A DNA stretch of 34,200 bases from positions 1-34,200 of IMG/VR virus record IMGVR_UViG_3300008116_000467, one strand, 5' to 3'. Made by a program: the position numbers and the translations under genes. Source of the stretch: a virus. Below, one piece after another: positions 1-6,762 of this stretch (position 1 is the stretch's first letter; every line of letters begins with the position of its first letter). Below the pieces are notes generated by a model. The model did not search any database. It was not told the origin of the DNA and saw only the letters and a list, made by a program, of their open reading frames with translations.

Positions 1-1
1 T

Positions 2-484
2 GCAAATCATTCTAGCAATAGTTCTAATCATTCTGCTAACATTTCTAATTTTGCAAACAGTAGCTCTAACTCTGCAAATGCTTCTGCTGCAAATGCAGCT
101 GGAGTAAGTGCTAATGCTAATGCTGCCGCAAATTCTGCAGCAAATAGTTCTAACTTTGCAAACAATTCTAGCAATAGTGCTAACACATCAGCAAACCACG
201 CATCAAATTCTAGTAACTTTGCTAACAATAGTTCTAATAGTGCAAATACATCTGCAAATCACTCTGCCAATTCATCTAACTTTGCAAACAATAGTTCTAA
301 CAGTGCTAATACATCTGCTAACCATGCAAGCAATTCATCTAATCATTCTGCTAATTCTAGTAACTTTGCTAACACATCTAGCAACCATTCAGCTAACTCA
401 TCAAACTTTTCTAACAATTCTAGCAACTTTGCTAACACTGCTAGTAATGCAGCTAATGCGGCTAACGCTGCAAGAGATGCTGCT
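2..484 (+). repeat. 21-bp (seven-residue) Asn/Ser/Ala tandem repeat
   Basis: Twenty-three in-frame heptads of the type S-N-x-A-N-x-S. Heptads 8-16 (149-337) form a higher-order unit of three heptads present three times. The protein repeat is nearly exact, while the DNA alternates AGT/AGC with TCT/TCA serine codons and GCA with GCT, so it is conserved at protein level. The low complexity also keeps other frames open on both strands. Confidence 0.85.
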
Positions 485-709
485 TTAACAGCGGCTGACA
501 ATTTTGATGATACATATTTAGGTGCTAAAGCAAGTGATCCAACATTAGATAATGATGGTGGTGCTTTGAATGCTGGTGATCTTTACTTTAACTCAACTTC
601 TAGTGTATTGAAATATTATACAGGTTCTGCTTGGTTAACTGTAGAAGCTACTGATACAAGTACTTTTGCAACTAAAGGATTTAGTATTGCAATGTCAATC
701 GCATTATAA
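2..709 (+). CDS. Tail fibre protein, C-terminal part (5' end outside window)
   Basis: Open from the first base to a TAA at 707-709, 235 residues visible, start outside the window. Residues 1-161 are 23 uninterrupted seven-residue repeats rich in Asn, Ser and Ala, which suggests a trimeric coiled-coil-like shaft. About residues 168-215 form a motif often seen in tail fibres of marine podo- and myoviruses (FDDTYLGAKASDPTLDNDGG, then an LYFN and a YTGSAWLTV segment), probably a small beta domain. The protein ends in a short Ser/Ala-rich tail. It opens a run of virion genes on the same strand, all adhesion or decoration types. If the genome is circular or terminally redundant, its N-terminus would follow the giant protein cut at the other end of the window. 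Fibre assignment is good; receptor specificity is unknown. Confidence 0.8.
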   Translation, partial: ANHSSNSSNHSANISNFANSSSNSANASAANAAGVSANANAAANSAANSSNFANNSSNSANTSANHASNSSNFANNSSNSANTSANHSANSSNFANNSSNSANTSANHASNSSNHSANSSNFANTSSNHSANSSNFSNNSSNFANTASNAANAANAARDAALTAADNFDDTYLGAKASDPTLDNDGGALNAGDLYFNSTSSVLKYYTGSAWLTVEATDTSTFATKGFSIAMSIAL

Positions 710-721
710 TAAGGAATATAT

Positions 722-1045
722 ATGGCACAAGATTTCACAAGATATAAAGCTAGACTGACTGGAGTTTCAGCAGCTACTTTATTTACAGCAAATTCAAACG
801 ATACAATAGTTGGTATATCAGTAGCAAATGTAACTGCAGGTTCAGTTAATGCTTCAGTATTTATTAATGATGGTACTAACGATTTTTATTTAATCAAAGA
901 TGCACCAATACCTTCAGGATCTGCTTTACAAGTTTTAGATGGTGGTGCTAAAGTTGTAGTTCAATCTGGAGATATTTTAAAAGTTGTTTCAAATACAGCT
1001 TCATCTTTAGACACTTGGATTTCAACTGTTGATGCAATTTCTTAA
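722..1045 (+). CDS. Small virion-associated protein, predicted beta-sandwich
   Basis: 107 residues, ATG preceded by AAGGA at about 8 nt. No transmembrane segment or catalytic motif. Alternating hydrophobic/polar strands with Thr/Ser/Val-rich segments, a DFYLIKDAPIPSGSALQVLDG turn and a QSGDILKVVSNTA strand are typical of small beta-sandwich structural proteins that marine phages encode beside tail fibres. Its place between two fibre genes supports a role in the neck or fibre, such as a minor decoration protein. The family resemblance is from memory; no function is proven. Confidence 0.6.
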   Translation: MAQDFTRYKARLTGVSAATLFTANSNDTIVGISVANVTAGSVNASVFINDGTNDFYLIKDAPIPSGSALQVLDGGAKVVVQSGDILKVVSNTASSLDTWISTVDAIS

Positions 1046-1057
1046 CAGGAGAATTAC

Positions 1058-2314
1058 ATGGCTTTCGTAGGAAGAAAACCAACCAATGCACCTTTAACAG
1101 CAGACGATATACCTAATGGTATTATTGGTGCTGCAGATTTAGCATCTGGAATATCAGGATTAATTACTTGGCAATCAGTTCAAACAACTGGTTTTACAGC
1201 TGTTGCTGGTAGAGGTTATCCTTGTAACACAACTTCAGCTGCATTTACAGTAACACTACCTGCAACTCCTTCTGTTGGAGATACAATTATATTATTAGAT
1301 TACGCAGGAACTTTTGACACTAATGCTTTAACAATAAATCCTAATTCAAATAAAATAGAAGGTGGAACAGCTAATTTACAATTAACTGGTGAGAGAGAAG
1401 GAACAAGTTTAGTTTATATAGATTCAACACAAGGTTGGTTAGCAAGTTCAGGAATTAATGAAGGAACAGATGCTTTATCACCAACACCTTATTCAGTAGA
1501 TTTTTTAGTAATCGCTGGAGGTGGTGGAGGTGGTTCTAATATTGCAGGTGGTGGAGGAGCTGGAGGATATAGAACATCTACTCAGTCTGTTCAGATAGGA
1601 ACAGTAATTACAGTAACAGTTGGTGATGGTGGTGCTGGTGGAACTTCTAATGGTAATGGTTCTCAAGGAAGTTCATCTTCTATTTCAGGAACAGGATTAA
1701 CAACTATAACCTCTGCTGGAGGTGGTTTTGGTAATGGGCAATCATCAGGCTCAGCTGCAGGTTCTGGTGGATCTGGTGGTGCTGGTTCAAATGACGCAAC
1801 TTATGGAGGAACTGCTGGTTCAGGAAACACTCCAAGCACATCTCCAAGTCAAGGAAATAATGGTGGAACTTTTAGAGGTGGTGGTGGTGGAGCAGGTGGA
1901 ACAGGCTCAAATGGAAATCCAAATTCTAATGGAGGTAATGGATCAACAGGCGGTGCTGGTGGAACAGGAACAGCTTCTTCAATAACAGGTTCTTCAATTA
2001 CAAGAGCAGGTGGAGGAGGCGGAGCAGGATATAGAGCTGCAGGAGGAGCAGGTGGAACAGGTGGTGGAGGTGCTGGTGCTACATCTGTTGGTGAAGATGC
2101 AGTTGCTGGAACTGCTGGAACTGCAAATACTGGTGGTGGTGGTGGAGGTGGTACTATTAATGCTGCAGCAGGTGGGGCAGGTGGTAAAGGAGTTGTTATA
2201 TTAAGTATTCCAACTGCAAGTTACTCAGGAACAATAACTGGTTCACCTACAGAATCTACATCAGGAAGTAATAAAATTTTAGTATTTAATGGCTCAGGAA
2301 CTTATACAGGATAA
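1058..2314 (+). CDS. Tail fibre/adhesin with long Gly-rich domain
   Basis: 418 residues, strong Shine-Dalgarno (CAGGAGA) 6 nt before ATG. Residues about 1-140 are a beta-rich module common in marine phage fibres (YPCNTTSAAFTVTLPA, then GDTIILLDYAGTFDTNALTI). Residues about 148-395 form a Gly-rich domain with clusters such as GGGGGGSNIAGGGGAGGY, with Ser, Thr, Asn and Ala between glycines. It ends in a strand-rich tail (VVILSIPTAS, then ILVFNGSGTYTG). Gly-rich domains of this kind occur in phage receptor-binding tips; packed polyglycine II helices are known for Salmonella phage S16 gp38. A receptor-binding role is likely by analogy. The repetitive GGT/GGA codons make the stretch a good target for slippage and recombination. 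Confidence 0.75.
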   Translation: MAFVGRKPTNAPLTADDIPNGIIGAADLASGISGLITWQSVQTTGFTAVAGRGYPCNTTSAAFTVTLPATPSVGDTIILLDYAGTFDTNALTINPNSNKIEGGTANLQLTGEREGTSLVYIDSTQGWLASSGINEGTDALSPTPYSVDFLVIAGGGGGGSNIAGGGGAGGYRTSTQSVQIGTVITVTVGDGGAGGTSNGNGSQGSSSSISGTGLTTITSAGGGFGNGQSSGSAAGSGGSGGAGSNDATYGGTAGSGNTPSTSPSQGNNGGTFRGGGGGAGGTGSNGNPNSNGGNGSTGGAGGTGTASSITGSSITRAGGGGGAGYRAAGGAGGTGGGGAGATSVGEDAVAGTAGTANTGGGGGGGTINAAAGGAGGKGVVILSIPTASYSGTITGSPTESTSGSNKILVFNGSGTYTG

Positions 2315-2317
2315 ATT

Positions 2318-2710
2318 ATGGCATCATTTGCAAAAATAGGATTAAATTCAAAAGTAATAGAAGTTCTTTCTGTAGTTAATGAAATTCTTCATGACTCAAA
2401 TGGAATTGAACAAGAAGTAATTGGTATAGATTTTTTAACTAAACTTACAGGTTATCCTGTTTGGAAACAAACATCATATAACACTCATGGTGGAGTTCAC
2501 TCATCTGGTGGAACACCTTTAAGAAAAAATCATGCAGGAATAGGATATACTTATGATGAAACAAGAGATGCTTTCATTCCACCTAAACCTTTTAACTCTT
2601 GGATATTAAACGAAGATACTTGTCGTTGGAATGCACCAGTTGCTTATCCTTCTGACAATGGTAATTACAAATGGAACGAAACTAATTTAAACTGGGAAGA
2701 AATAATTTAA
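2318..2710 (+). CDS. Conserved marine phage virion/tail protein of unknown function
   Basis: 130 residues, ATG 3 nt after the previous stop and last codon overlapping the next ATG (TAATG), so translation is probably coupled. Contains a Trp/Asn/Tyr-rich C-terminal half with the recognisable string RKNHAGIGYTYDETRDAFIP followed by KPFNSW, then a W-N-A-P-V-A-Y-P segment and W-N-E-T-N-L-N-W. Proteins of this type sit in fibre modules of cyanophages and pelagiphages and are normally listed as hypothetical. No signal peptide, membrane helix or enzyme motif. Location suggests a fibre accessory or receptor-contact protein. Confidence 0.6.
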   Translation: MASFAKIGLNSKVIEVLSVVNEILHDSNGIEQEVIGIDFLTKLTGYPVWKQTSYNTHGGVHSSGGTPLRKNHAGIGYTYDETRDAFIPPKPFNSWILNEDTCRWNAPVAYPSDNGNYKWNETNLNWEEII

Positions 2711-3042
2711 TGCCATACATTGGAAAAGATCCCACATTTCTTTACACATACACATTTGGTACAGACACAGGTGATGCTTCAACAACAGCATTTACAATAA
2801 CTTCAGGTAGAACAGTTGAAGATGTATTGGTATTCGTAAATGGATTTCAATTAACACCTACAACAGACTACACAATTTCAGGAACTACATTAACTTTTGT
2901 AACTGCACCAGGATCATCAGCTGAAATTACTTATAGATATTTACCAACAACAGATTATACAATTAGTGGAACAACTTTAACATTTATTGCCGCACCTGCT
3001 AACCTTGCAGAAATTACTGTAAGATACCTAAGGTTAAACTAA
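2710..3042 (+). CDS. Small fibre-like protein with duplicated beta module
   Basis: 110 residues, start overlapping the upstream stop (TAATG). After an N-terminal segment (MPYIGKDPTFLYTYTFGTDT) comes a motif seen in phage fibres, VLVFVNGFQLTPTTDYTISG followed by TTLTF and a strand ending EITYRYL. The unit PTTDYTISGTTLTF through to the strand ending RYL is then repeated immediately (about residues 53-79 and 80-107). The second copy is a tandem duplication, close in DNA as well. Likely a small beta-prism or beta-sandwich piece of the tail fibre. Function beyond that is not visible. Confidence 0.6.
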   Translation: MPYIGKDPTFLYTYTFGTDTGDASTTAFTITSGRTVEDVLVFVNGFQLTPTTDYTISGTTLTFVTAPGSSAEITYRYLPTTDYTISGTTLTFIAAPANLAEITVRYLRLN

Positions 3043-3707
3043 TGGGTGCTATAGCTAGAGCCGCAGCAAATAATATTACAACAAGTGGAGTATTTACTTC
3101 TGGTGCTATTGCCAATTCTTCTGTAACTGGAATAACTGTACTTGCAAATGCTAGTGATGGTATTACTTTAATATCTTCGCAAACTGCTAGTTCTTCTGCA
3201 ACCATTTCTTTTACAACTGGAATAGATTCAACTTATAAAGCATATAAGTTTGTGTTTGTTAATATTCATGGATCTATTCAAGATAATAGTGATGGTATAG
3301 AATTTCAATTTAACATGAGTACTGATGGTGGTTCTAACTACAACGTAACTAAAACTACTACTATGTTTCATGCGTATCATAAAGAAGATGGTACTGATCC
3401 AACTTTAACTTATCAACCTAGTTACGATTTAGCACAATCTACTAATTTTCAAAATTTATTTATTGTTGCTGGTAATGATGGGACAGATGAATCTGGATCA
3501 GGATCTTTAATTTTATTCAACCCAAGTTCTACAACGTATGTAAAACACTTTATATCTAACAATAATTTTTATTCTTACCATGATTATTCATTTAATATTT
3601 TTGTATCTGGATATGGAAACACAACATCTGCTGTTAATGCTATTCAATTTAAAATGTCAGCAGGTAACATAGACGCAGGAACAATCTATATGTATGGTAT
3701 AAAATAA
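3042..3707 (+). CDS. Tandem fibre paralogue 1 (putative receptor-contact protein)
   Basis: 221 residues, start overlapping the previous stop. First of three adjacent paralogues. Shared frame: N-terminal M-G-x-I-x-R-x-x-x-N-N-I-T-T-x-G-V, a SSQTASSSATISFTTGIDST block at about 47-66, a STDGGSNYNVTKTTT block, an FNPSSTTYVKHFI block and an ending built on GNTTSA, NAIQFKMSAGNIDAGTIYMYG. All beta-strand-like, no membrane or catalytic motif. The C-terminal half resembles proteins common in marine phage fibre loci (memory). Likely trimeric fibre tip or decoration subunits; divergence between copies lies mostly in the middle. Confidence 0.65.
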   Translation: MGAIARAAANNITTSGVFTSGAIANSSVTGITVLANASDGITLISSQTASSSATISFTTGIDSTYKAYKFVFVNIHGSIQDNSDGIEFQFNMSTDGGSNYNVTKTTTMFHAYHKEDGTDPTLTYQPSYDLAQSTNFQNLFIVAGNDGTDESGSGSLILFNPSSTTYVKHFISNNNFYSYHDYSFNIFVSGYGNTTSAVNAIQFKMSAGNIDAGTIYMYGIK

Positions 3708-4369
3708 TGGGATCAATTACTAGAGGTTTATCAAATAACATTACAACTGGTGGAGTTATACTTCCTGCTGGAATTACAAATGCTTCAGTAAGTGCTGTAA
3801 CTTCTTTTGCTAATGCTAGTGCTGGAACATTAATATTATTATCTACACAGACAGCTTCTAATAGTGCTACGATTTCTTTTACATCTGGTTTAGATAGCAC
3901 TTATGATGAATATATATTTAAGTTTATTAACTGCCAACCAGCTACTGATGATGTTGGATTTGAATTTAATGGCTCAACTGATAGTGGTAGCAACTACAAT
4001 GTAACTAAAACAACTACAAATTTTACTGCTAATCATTTAGAAGATGATTCATTTACTACACTAGCATACCAAACTACACAAGATTTAGCACAATCTACTG
4101 CTTTTCAAAAATTATCTCATCATCAATTAGGTAATGGTGCAGATGAATCTTTTGCAGGAACATTAACAGTATTTAATCCAAGTTCTACGACTTATGTTAA
4201 ACATTTCATAGCATCAGGTAGCACTTACTATTCTGGTGATGGAGAATTAAATACTTATGTTGCTGGTTATTTTAATACAACTTCAGCTATTAATGCTATA
4301 AGATTTCAAATGAGTTCTGGTAACATAGATGATGGAATTATTAAACTATATGGAGTGAAAAAATCATAA
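3707..4369 (+). CDS. Tandem fibre paralogue 2
   Basis: 220 residues, ATG overlapping the stop of paralogue 1 (AATAATGG). Keeps the common blocks (STQTASNSATISFTSGLDST, STDSGSNYNVTKTTT, FNPSSTTYVKHFIA, GNIDDGIIKLYG). It differs from copy 1 in the central region at about residues 95-165 and at the start (GSITRGLSNNITTGGVILPA). The pattern fits gene duplication followed by diversification of exposed loops. No independent promoter or terminator is visible, so the three genes are probably one transcript with coupled translation. Confidence 0.65.
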   Translation: MGSITRGLSNNITTGGVILPAGITNASVSAVTSFANASAGTLILLSTQTASNSATISFTSGLDSTYDEYIFKFINCQPATDDVGFEFNGSTDSGSNYNVTKTTTNFTANHLEDDSFTTLAYQTTQDLAQSTAFQKLSHHQLGNGADESFAGTLTVFNPSSTTYVKHFIASGSTYYSGDGELNTYVAGYFNTTSAINAIRFQMSSGNIDDGIIKLYGVKKS

Positions 4370-5025
4370 TGGGAACTATTACAAGATCATTCGCAAACAA
4401 CATAACTACAAGTGGTGTTCTATTACCAGCTTCATTGACTAACAATTCTATTGCCAATGTAACTGCTTACAATGCCGCAGTTGCTACTGGTAACATGGTA
4501 TTAATAAGTTCGCAGACAGCTTCTGCTTCTGCATCAATTAGCTTCACAACTGGAATAAATAGCACTTACAAAGAGTACCAATTTTATTTTATAAATGTTA
4601 GACCAGCTACTGATAACGCAAATTTTTCTTTTAATTTAAGTACAGATTCAGGAAGTAATTACAATGTAGCCAAAACAACAACTTATATAGTAACATACGC
4701 TAATGAAGCTAATAATGACACTGTACTTGCTTATGATACAGCAAAAGACTCAGCACAAGATACTGGTTTTGCAAATTTTGTAACCAATCAAGGAAATGGT
4801 GCAGATGAATGTTTTTCTGGTTCAATGCAACTTTTTAATCCTGCATCAACTACTTATGTAAAGCACTTTATAACAAATACAAATGGTTATTTATCAAGCG
4901 ACTATTCAGTAGAAAATTTTATAGCAGGTTATGGAAATACCACTTCTGCTATTAATGCTATACAGTTTAAATATACTTCAGGTAATATAGCTGATGGAAC
5001 AATACTTATGTATGGCATTGTATAA
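4369..5025 (+). CDS. Tandem fibre paralogue 3
   Basis: 218 residues, ATG overlapping the stop of paralogue 2 (TAATGG). Same architecture as the two preceding genes: GTITRSFANNITTSGVLLPA start, SSQTASASASISFTTGINST block, STDSGSNYNVAKTTT block, FNPASTTYVKHFI block and GNTTSAINAIQFKYTSGNIA near the end. It carries a cysteine (NGADECFSGS) where copies 1 and 2 have serine. Presence of three full-length intact copies argues for retained and probably distinct binding roles rather than decay. Confidence 0.65.
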   Translation: MGTITRSFANNITTSGVLLPASLTNNSIANVTAYNAAVATGNMVLISSQTASASASISFTTGINSTYKEYQFYFINVRPATDNANFSFNLSTDSGSNYNVAKTTTYIVTYANEANNDTVLAYDTAKDSAQDTGFANFVTNQGNGADECFSGSMQLFNPASTTYVKHFITNTNGYLSSDYSVENFIAGYGNTTSAINAIQFKYTSGNIADGTILMYGIV

Positions 5026-5094
5026 ATGAATTTATCCAATGAAACTAAAGTAGCATCGTATAACTTGACTAATTCAATTAACAATAATAAATAG
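5026..5094 (+). CDS. Possible 22-residue peptide
   Basis: ATG directly abuts the TAA of the upstream gene (TAAATG), so it could be reached by reinitiation. It reads MNLSNETKVASYNLTNSINN then NK and a TAG, followed by AGGAG for the next gene. No motif. It may only be a spacer open by chance. Confidence 0.3.
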   Translation: MNLSNETKVASYNLTNSINNNK

Positions 5095-5102
5095 GAGATA
5101 AT

Positions 5103-5390
5103 ATGGCAGAACATAAACTAGTAGATGGAATACAAATTCCCCTTAGTGCTGAGGAAATAGCTCAACGTCAGGCAGATGAAATTGCTTGGAACAATGGAGC
5201 ATTTGATAGATCATTAGCTTCATTAAGAGCTAAACGTAATTCATTATTAGCTGCAACAGATTACCTTGCTTTATCTGATAATACTTTATCTGCTGCTATG
5301 TCTTCTTACAGACAATCACTTAGAGATTTGACTGAAGGTTTATCAACAGTTGAACAAGTTAATTCAATAGTATTTCCAGTTAAGCCATAA
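5103..5390 (+). CDS. Tail-assembly-chaperone-like protein
   Basis: 95 residues, strong Shine-Dalgarno (TAGGAGATAAT). The C-terminal two thirds carry a pattern familiar from tail fibre assembly / phage tail assembly chaperone proteins: LRAKRNSLLAATDYLALSD, a YRQSLRDLTEGLST block and a final F-P-x-K-P. The N-terminal part has a short substrate-like loop (DGIQIPLSAEEIAQRQ). In the family such proteins help fold or mount fibres and are encoded just downstream of the fibre gene, as here. It probably serves the fibre and adhesin genes at 2-5025. Similarity is motif-level only. Confidence 0.55.
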   Translation: MAEHKLVDGIQIPLSAEEIAQRQADEIAWNNGAFDRSLASLRAKRNSLLAATDYLALSDNTLSAAMSSYRQSLRDLTEGLSTVEQVNSIVFPVKP

Positions 5391-5396
5391 TATAAA

Positions 5397-5413
5397 ATCG
5401 TTCATACAACGAT
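5397..5413 (+). promoter_or_regulatory. Hairpin overlapping the glycosyltransferase start codon
   Basis: Perfect 6-bp inverted repeat ATCGTT-CATAC-AACGAT. The AU of the AUG start (5412-5414) lies in the 3' arm. No Shine-Dalgarno is visible upstream, so the stem could modulate initiation. Confidence 0.35.
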
Positions 5414-6167
5414 GAACATTCTTATAGCAATACCTTGTTTTGGTGGCAACATCAGTAACATGACATTCCATTCATTATTTAATTGCATCAAACCTTTAAA
5501 TGATATGGGACACAATCTTAGAATAGAAACATTACCAACTGAATCATTAATCAATCGTGCTAGAAATAAGTTTGTAACTAAGTTCTTAGATAATAAAGAA
5601 TTTAATGGAACACACTTATTATTCATTGATGCTGACATTGGATTCACATTGCAGAATCTTTTAAGAGTTATAGAGTTTAATAAAGAAGTTGTTACATGCA
5701 CATATCCTGTCAAAGGTTTTTACTGGCAGCAATTACTAGATCGTATCAAAGAAAATAATAATATAGATGAACAAACAATGCGTGATTATCTTTTGCAGTT
5801 CAATGTTAATCTATATCCTAACACAGAATTTAAACAGGGATTCGCAAGGGTAAAGGAAAGTGCAACAGGTTTTATGATGATTAAACGTGAAGTCTTTACT
5901 ACTATTATGGATAAGTTTCCTCAGCTTAAATACAAACCAGATCTAAGAACAGGAATAGAAAATTCTCAGAATGCGTTTGATTTTTTTCCAGTTGGCTGCT
6001 ATAAAGAAAAGGATGGAGTAACCAGGTTCTTATCTGAAGACTATTACTTCTGTAGATTAGCTGAAGAATGTGGCTTTGAGATCTGGACAGATTTATCTAC
6101 ACCAATTACACACTTGGGTTCTACCGAGTATCATGGTATGTTTATGACACAACTAAACAAGAAATAA
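5412..6167 (+). CDS. GT-A-fold glycosyltransferase-like protein
   Basis: 251 residues. N-terminal MNILIAIPCFGG is a first strand and nucleotide-sugar loop typical of GT2-type transferases. INRARN (47-52) and LLFIDADIGF (69-78) follow; D-A-D at 73-75 is the likely metal-binding DxD. Later blocks GFMMIKREVF and SEDYYFCRLAEECGFEIWTD, plus the HLG near the end, match the pattern of phage proteins that add sugars to DNA, protein or lipid. No membrane helix, so cytosolic. The acceptor is unknown. Its place right after the fibre locus would suit virion-protein glycosylation or modification of host surface glycans to exclude other phages. Start chosen as the first ATG; it lies inside a hairpin and lacks an SD. 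Confidence 0.7.
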   Translation: MNILIAIPCFGGNISNMTFHSLFNCIKPLNDMGHNLRIETLPTESLINRARNKFVTKFLDNKEFNGTHLLFIDADIGFTLQNLLRVIEFNKEVVTCTYPVKGFYWQQLLDRIKENNNIDEQTMRDYLLQFNVNLYPNTEFKQGFARVKESATGFMMIKREVFTTIMDKFPQLKYKPDLRTGIENSQNAFDFFPVGCYKEKDGVTRFLSEDYYFCRLAEECGFEIWTDLSTPITHLGSTEYHGMFMTQLNKK

Positions 6168-6168
6168 T

Positions 6169-6273
6169 ATGATTACACTTATTATTGGTTTACTAGCTGG
6201 AGGTTTCATTGGTTACGCTTATAAAGATGAAATCAGTAACGCTATTGAATCTATCAGATCTCATTTAAAATAG
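6169..6273 (+). CDS. 34-residue single-span membrane peptide
   Basis: ATG begins 2 nt after the previous stop. It reads MITLIIGLLAGGFIGYAYKD and then a short charged tail (EISNAIESIRSHLK). Residues 2-18 form one hydrophobic Gly-rich helix with positive charges after it. Too short to assign; it could be a phage membrane micro-protein. The following sigma70-like promoter starts just past its stop, so it is likely the last gene of the upstream transcript. Confidence 0.5.
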   Translation: MITLIIGLLAGGFIGYAYKDEISNAIESIRSHLK

Positions 6274-6275
6274 AC

Positions 6276-6304
6276 TTGAAATTTGTTGCACTGCAACATA
6301 TATA
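6276..6304 (+). promoter_or_regulatory. Sigma70-like promoter
   Basis: TTGAAA (6276-6281), 17-bp spacer, TATATA (6299-6304), followed 26 nt later by the ATG at 6331 with a GGAG site. Spacing and both hexamers fit the sigma70 consensus. It lies in an intergenic gap directly after a stop codon. Confidence 0.6.
6284..6298. promoter_or_regulatory. 15-bp perfect palindrome in the promoter spacer (candidate operator)
   Basis: TGTTGCA-C-TGCAACA, seven-base arms around a single central base. It fills most of the spacer between the -35 and -10 boxes at 6276-6304. A dimeric repressor there would block RNA polymerase. The binding protein is unknown; the window's Cro-like and LexA-like proteins are candidates. 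Confidence 0.5.
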
Positions 6305-6311
6305 GTTTCCA

Positions 6312-6325
6312 TTAACCAATGGAGA
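6312..6325 (+). promoter_or_regulatory. ACCAATGG leader motif (copy 1)
   Basis: TTAACCAATGGAGA immediately before the ATG at 6331. The same 14 bases occur at 21657-21670 before the capsid gene, and the core ACCAATGG also at 18336-18343. Here it is additionally part of a CCATT-AACC-AATGG stem (6309-6322) next to the ribosome-binding GGAG. Confidence 0.4.
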
Positions 6326-6330
6326 ATACT

Positions 6331-6453
6331 ATGTTAGATTATAAATCTTTCAGAGAATACTGGACTAAGTTTTATGCAGATGCTTTTGAAGATGTTAAAA
6401 CATTTTGGAAAGATTATGCTAAAAGTGTAGAACAGTTCTACAATAAAAAATAA
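6331..6453 (+). CDS. 40-residue aromatic, amphipathic-helix protein
   Basis: Start supported by GGAG 6 nt upstream and by the promoter at 6276-6304. It begins MLDYKSFREYWTKFYADAFE and continues to FYNKK. Aromatic residues (Y, F, W) recur every three to four positions with lysines and acids between, the pattern of one long amphipathic helix. No enzyme motif and no hydrophobic span. It may bind a membrane surface or a host protein. It is the first gene after a regulated-looking promoter, so possibly an early or intermediate host-interaction protein. Confidence 0.55.
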   Translation: MLDYKSFREYWTKFYADAFEDVKTFWKDYAKSVEQFYNKK

Positions 6454-6519
6454 ATTATATTTATAATTCAATAAGTTATAAAAAATAATTTTATTTACTT
6501 ATTATTCAATTAACACTAG

Positions 6520-6533
6520 TTGGCTTTTGCCAA
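6520..6533 (+). promoter_or_regulatory. Small hairpin upstream of the acidic protein gene
   Basis: TTGGC-TTTT-GCCAA, 5-bp stem, within an A+T-rich gap (6454-6553) and 20 nt before the ATG at 6554. No U-tract follows, so it is not a classical terminator; it may be an mRNA 5' stem. Confidence 0.25.
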
Positions 6534-6553
6534 ACCAACTAATAGGAGTTAGC

Positions 6554-6709
6554 ATGGCAAAAAAGAAAATTAAATCAGCTGAAGATATTATCTATGAGAT
6601 TAAAGATCTCCTTGATGATCTTGAGCTAAAAATAAATCCAGAAGATTCTTATGATGATGAATCAGAAGATGAGGATCTTGATATAGACGAAGAAGAAGAC
6701 GAAGACTAG
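6554..6709 (+). CDS. 51-residue protein with highly acidic C-terminus
   Basis: Start placed at ATG 6554 because AATAGGAG lies just upstream; an in-frame ATG at 6527 has no SD and sits in the hairpin. The N-terminal half (MAKKKIKSAEDIIYEIKDLL) is a basic-then-amphipathic helix. The last 20 residues are almost all Asp and Glu. Short proteins with an acidic tail often mimic DNA or bind basic host proteins, which would make this a possible inhibitor, but nothing specific identifies it. A hairpin terminator follows. Confidence 0.6.
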   Translation: MAKKKIKSAEDIIYEIKDLLDDLELKINPEDSYDDESEDEDLDIDEEEDED

Positions 6710-6720
6710 TCTATACAATA

Positions 6721-6746
6721 GGGGTGGTGAATAGCCACCCTTATTT
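6721..6746 (+). terminator. Candidate rho-independent terminator
   Basis: GGGTGG (6722-6727), 7-nt loop, CCACCC (6735-6740), then TTATTTC. The stem is G+C-rich against an A+T-rich background and lies 12 nt after the stop of the acidic protein. The U-tract is short and interrupted, so termination may be partial. Confidence 0.6.
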
Positions 6747-6762
6747 CAAACACAATCTATAA

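Noticed and set aside
2-484. CRISPR-like or satellite array
   Set aside because: Units are 21 bp, contiguous, in frame and without spacers. It is a protein repeat.
28-488. Open reading frames on the minus strand (28-228) and in another plus frame (108-488) through the repeat
   Set aside because: They are side effects of the Asn/Ser/Ala repeat codons. They encode simple Leu/Ala or Leu/Ile/Thr strings, while the frame from base 2 continues into a recognisable fibre domain.
1722-2204. Extra reading frames rich in Glu, Val and Leu within the Gly-rich gene
   Set aside because: They are frame-shifted readings of GGT/GGA repeats, without start signals.
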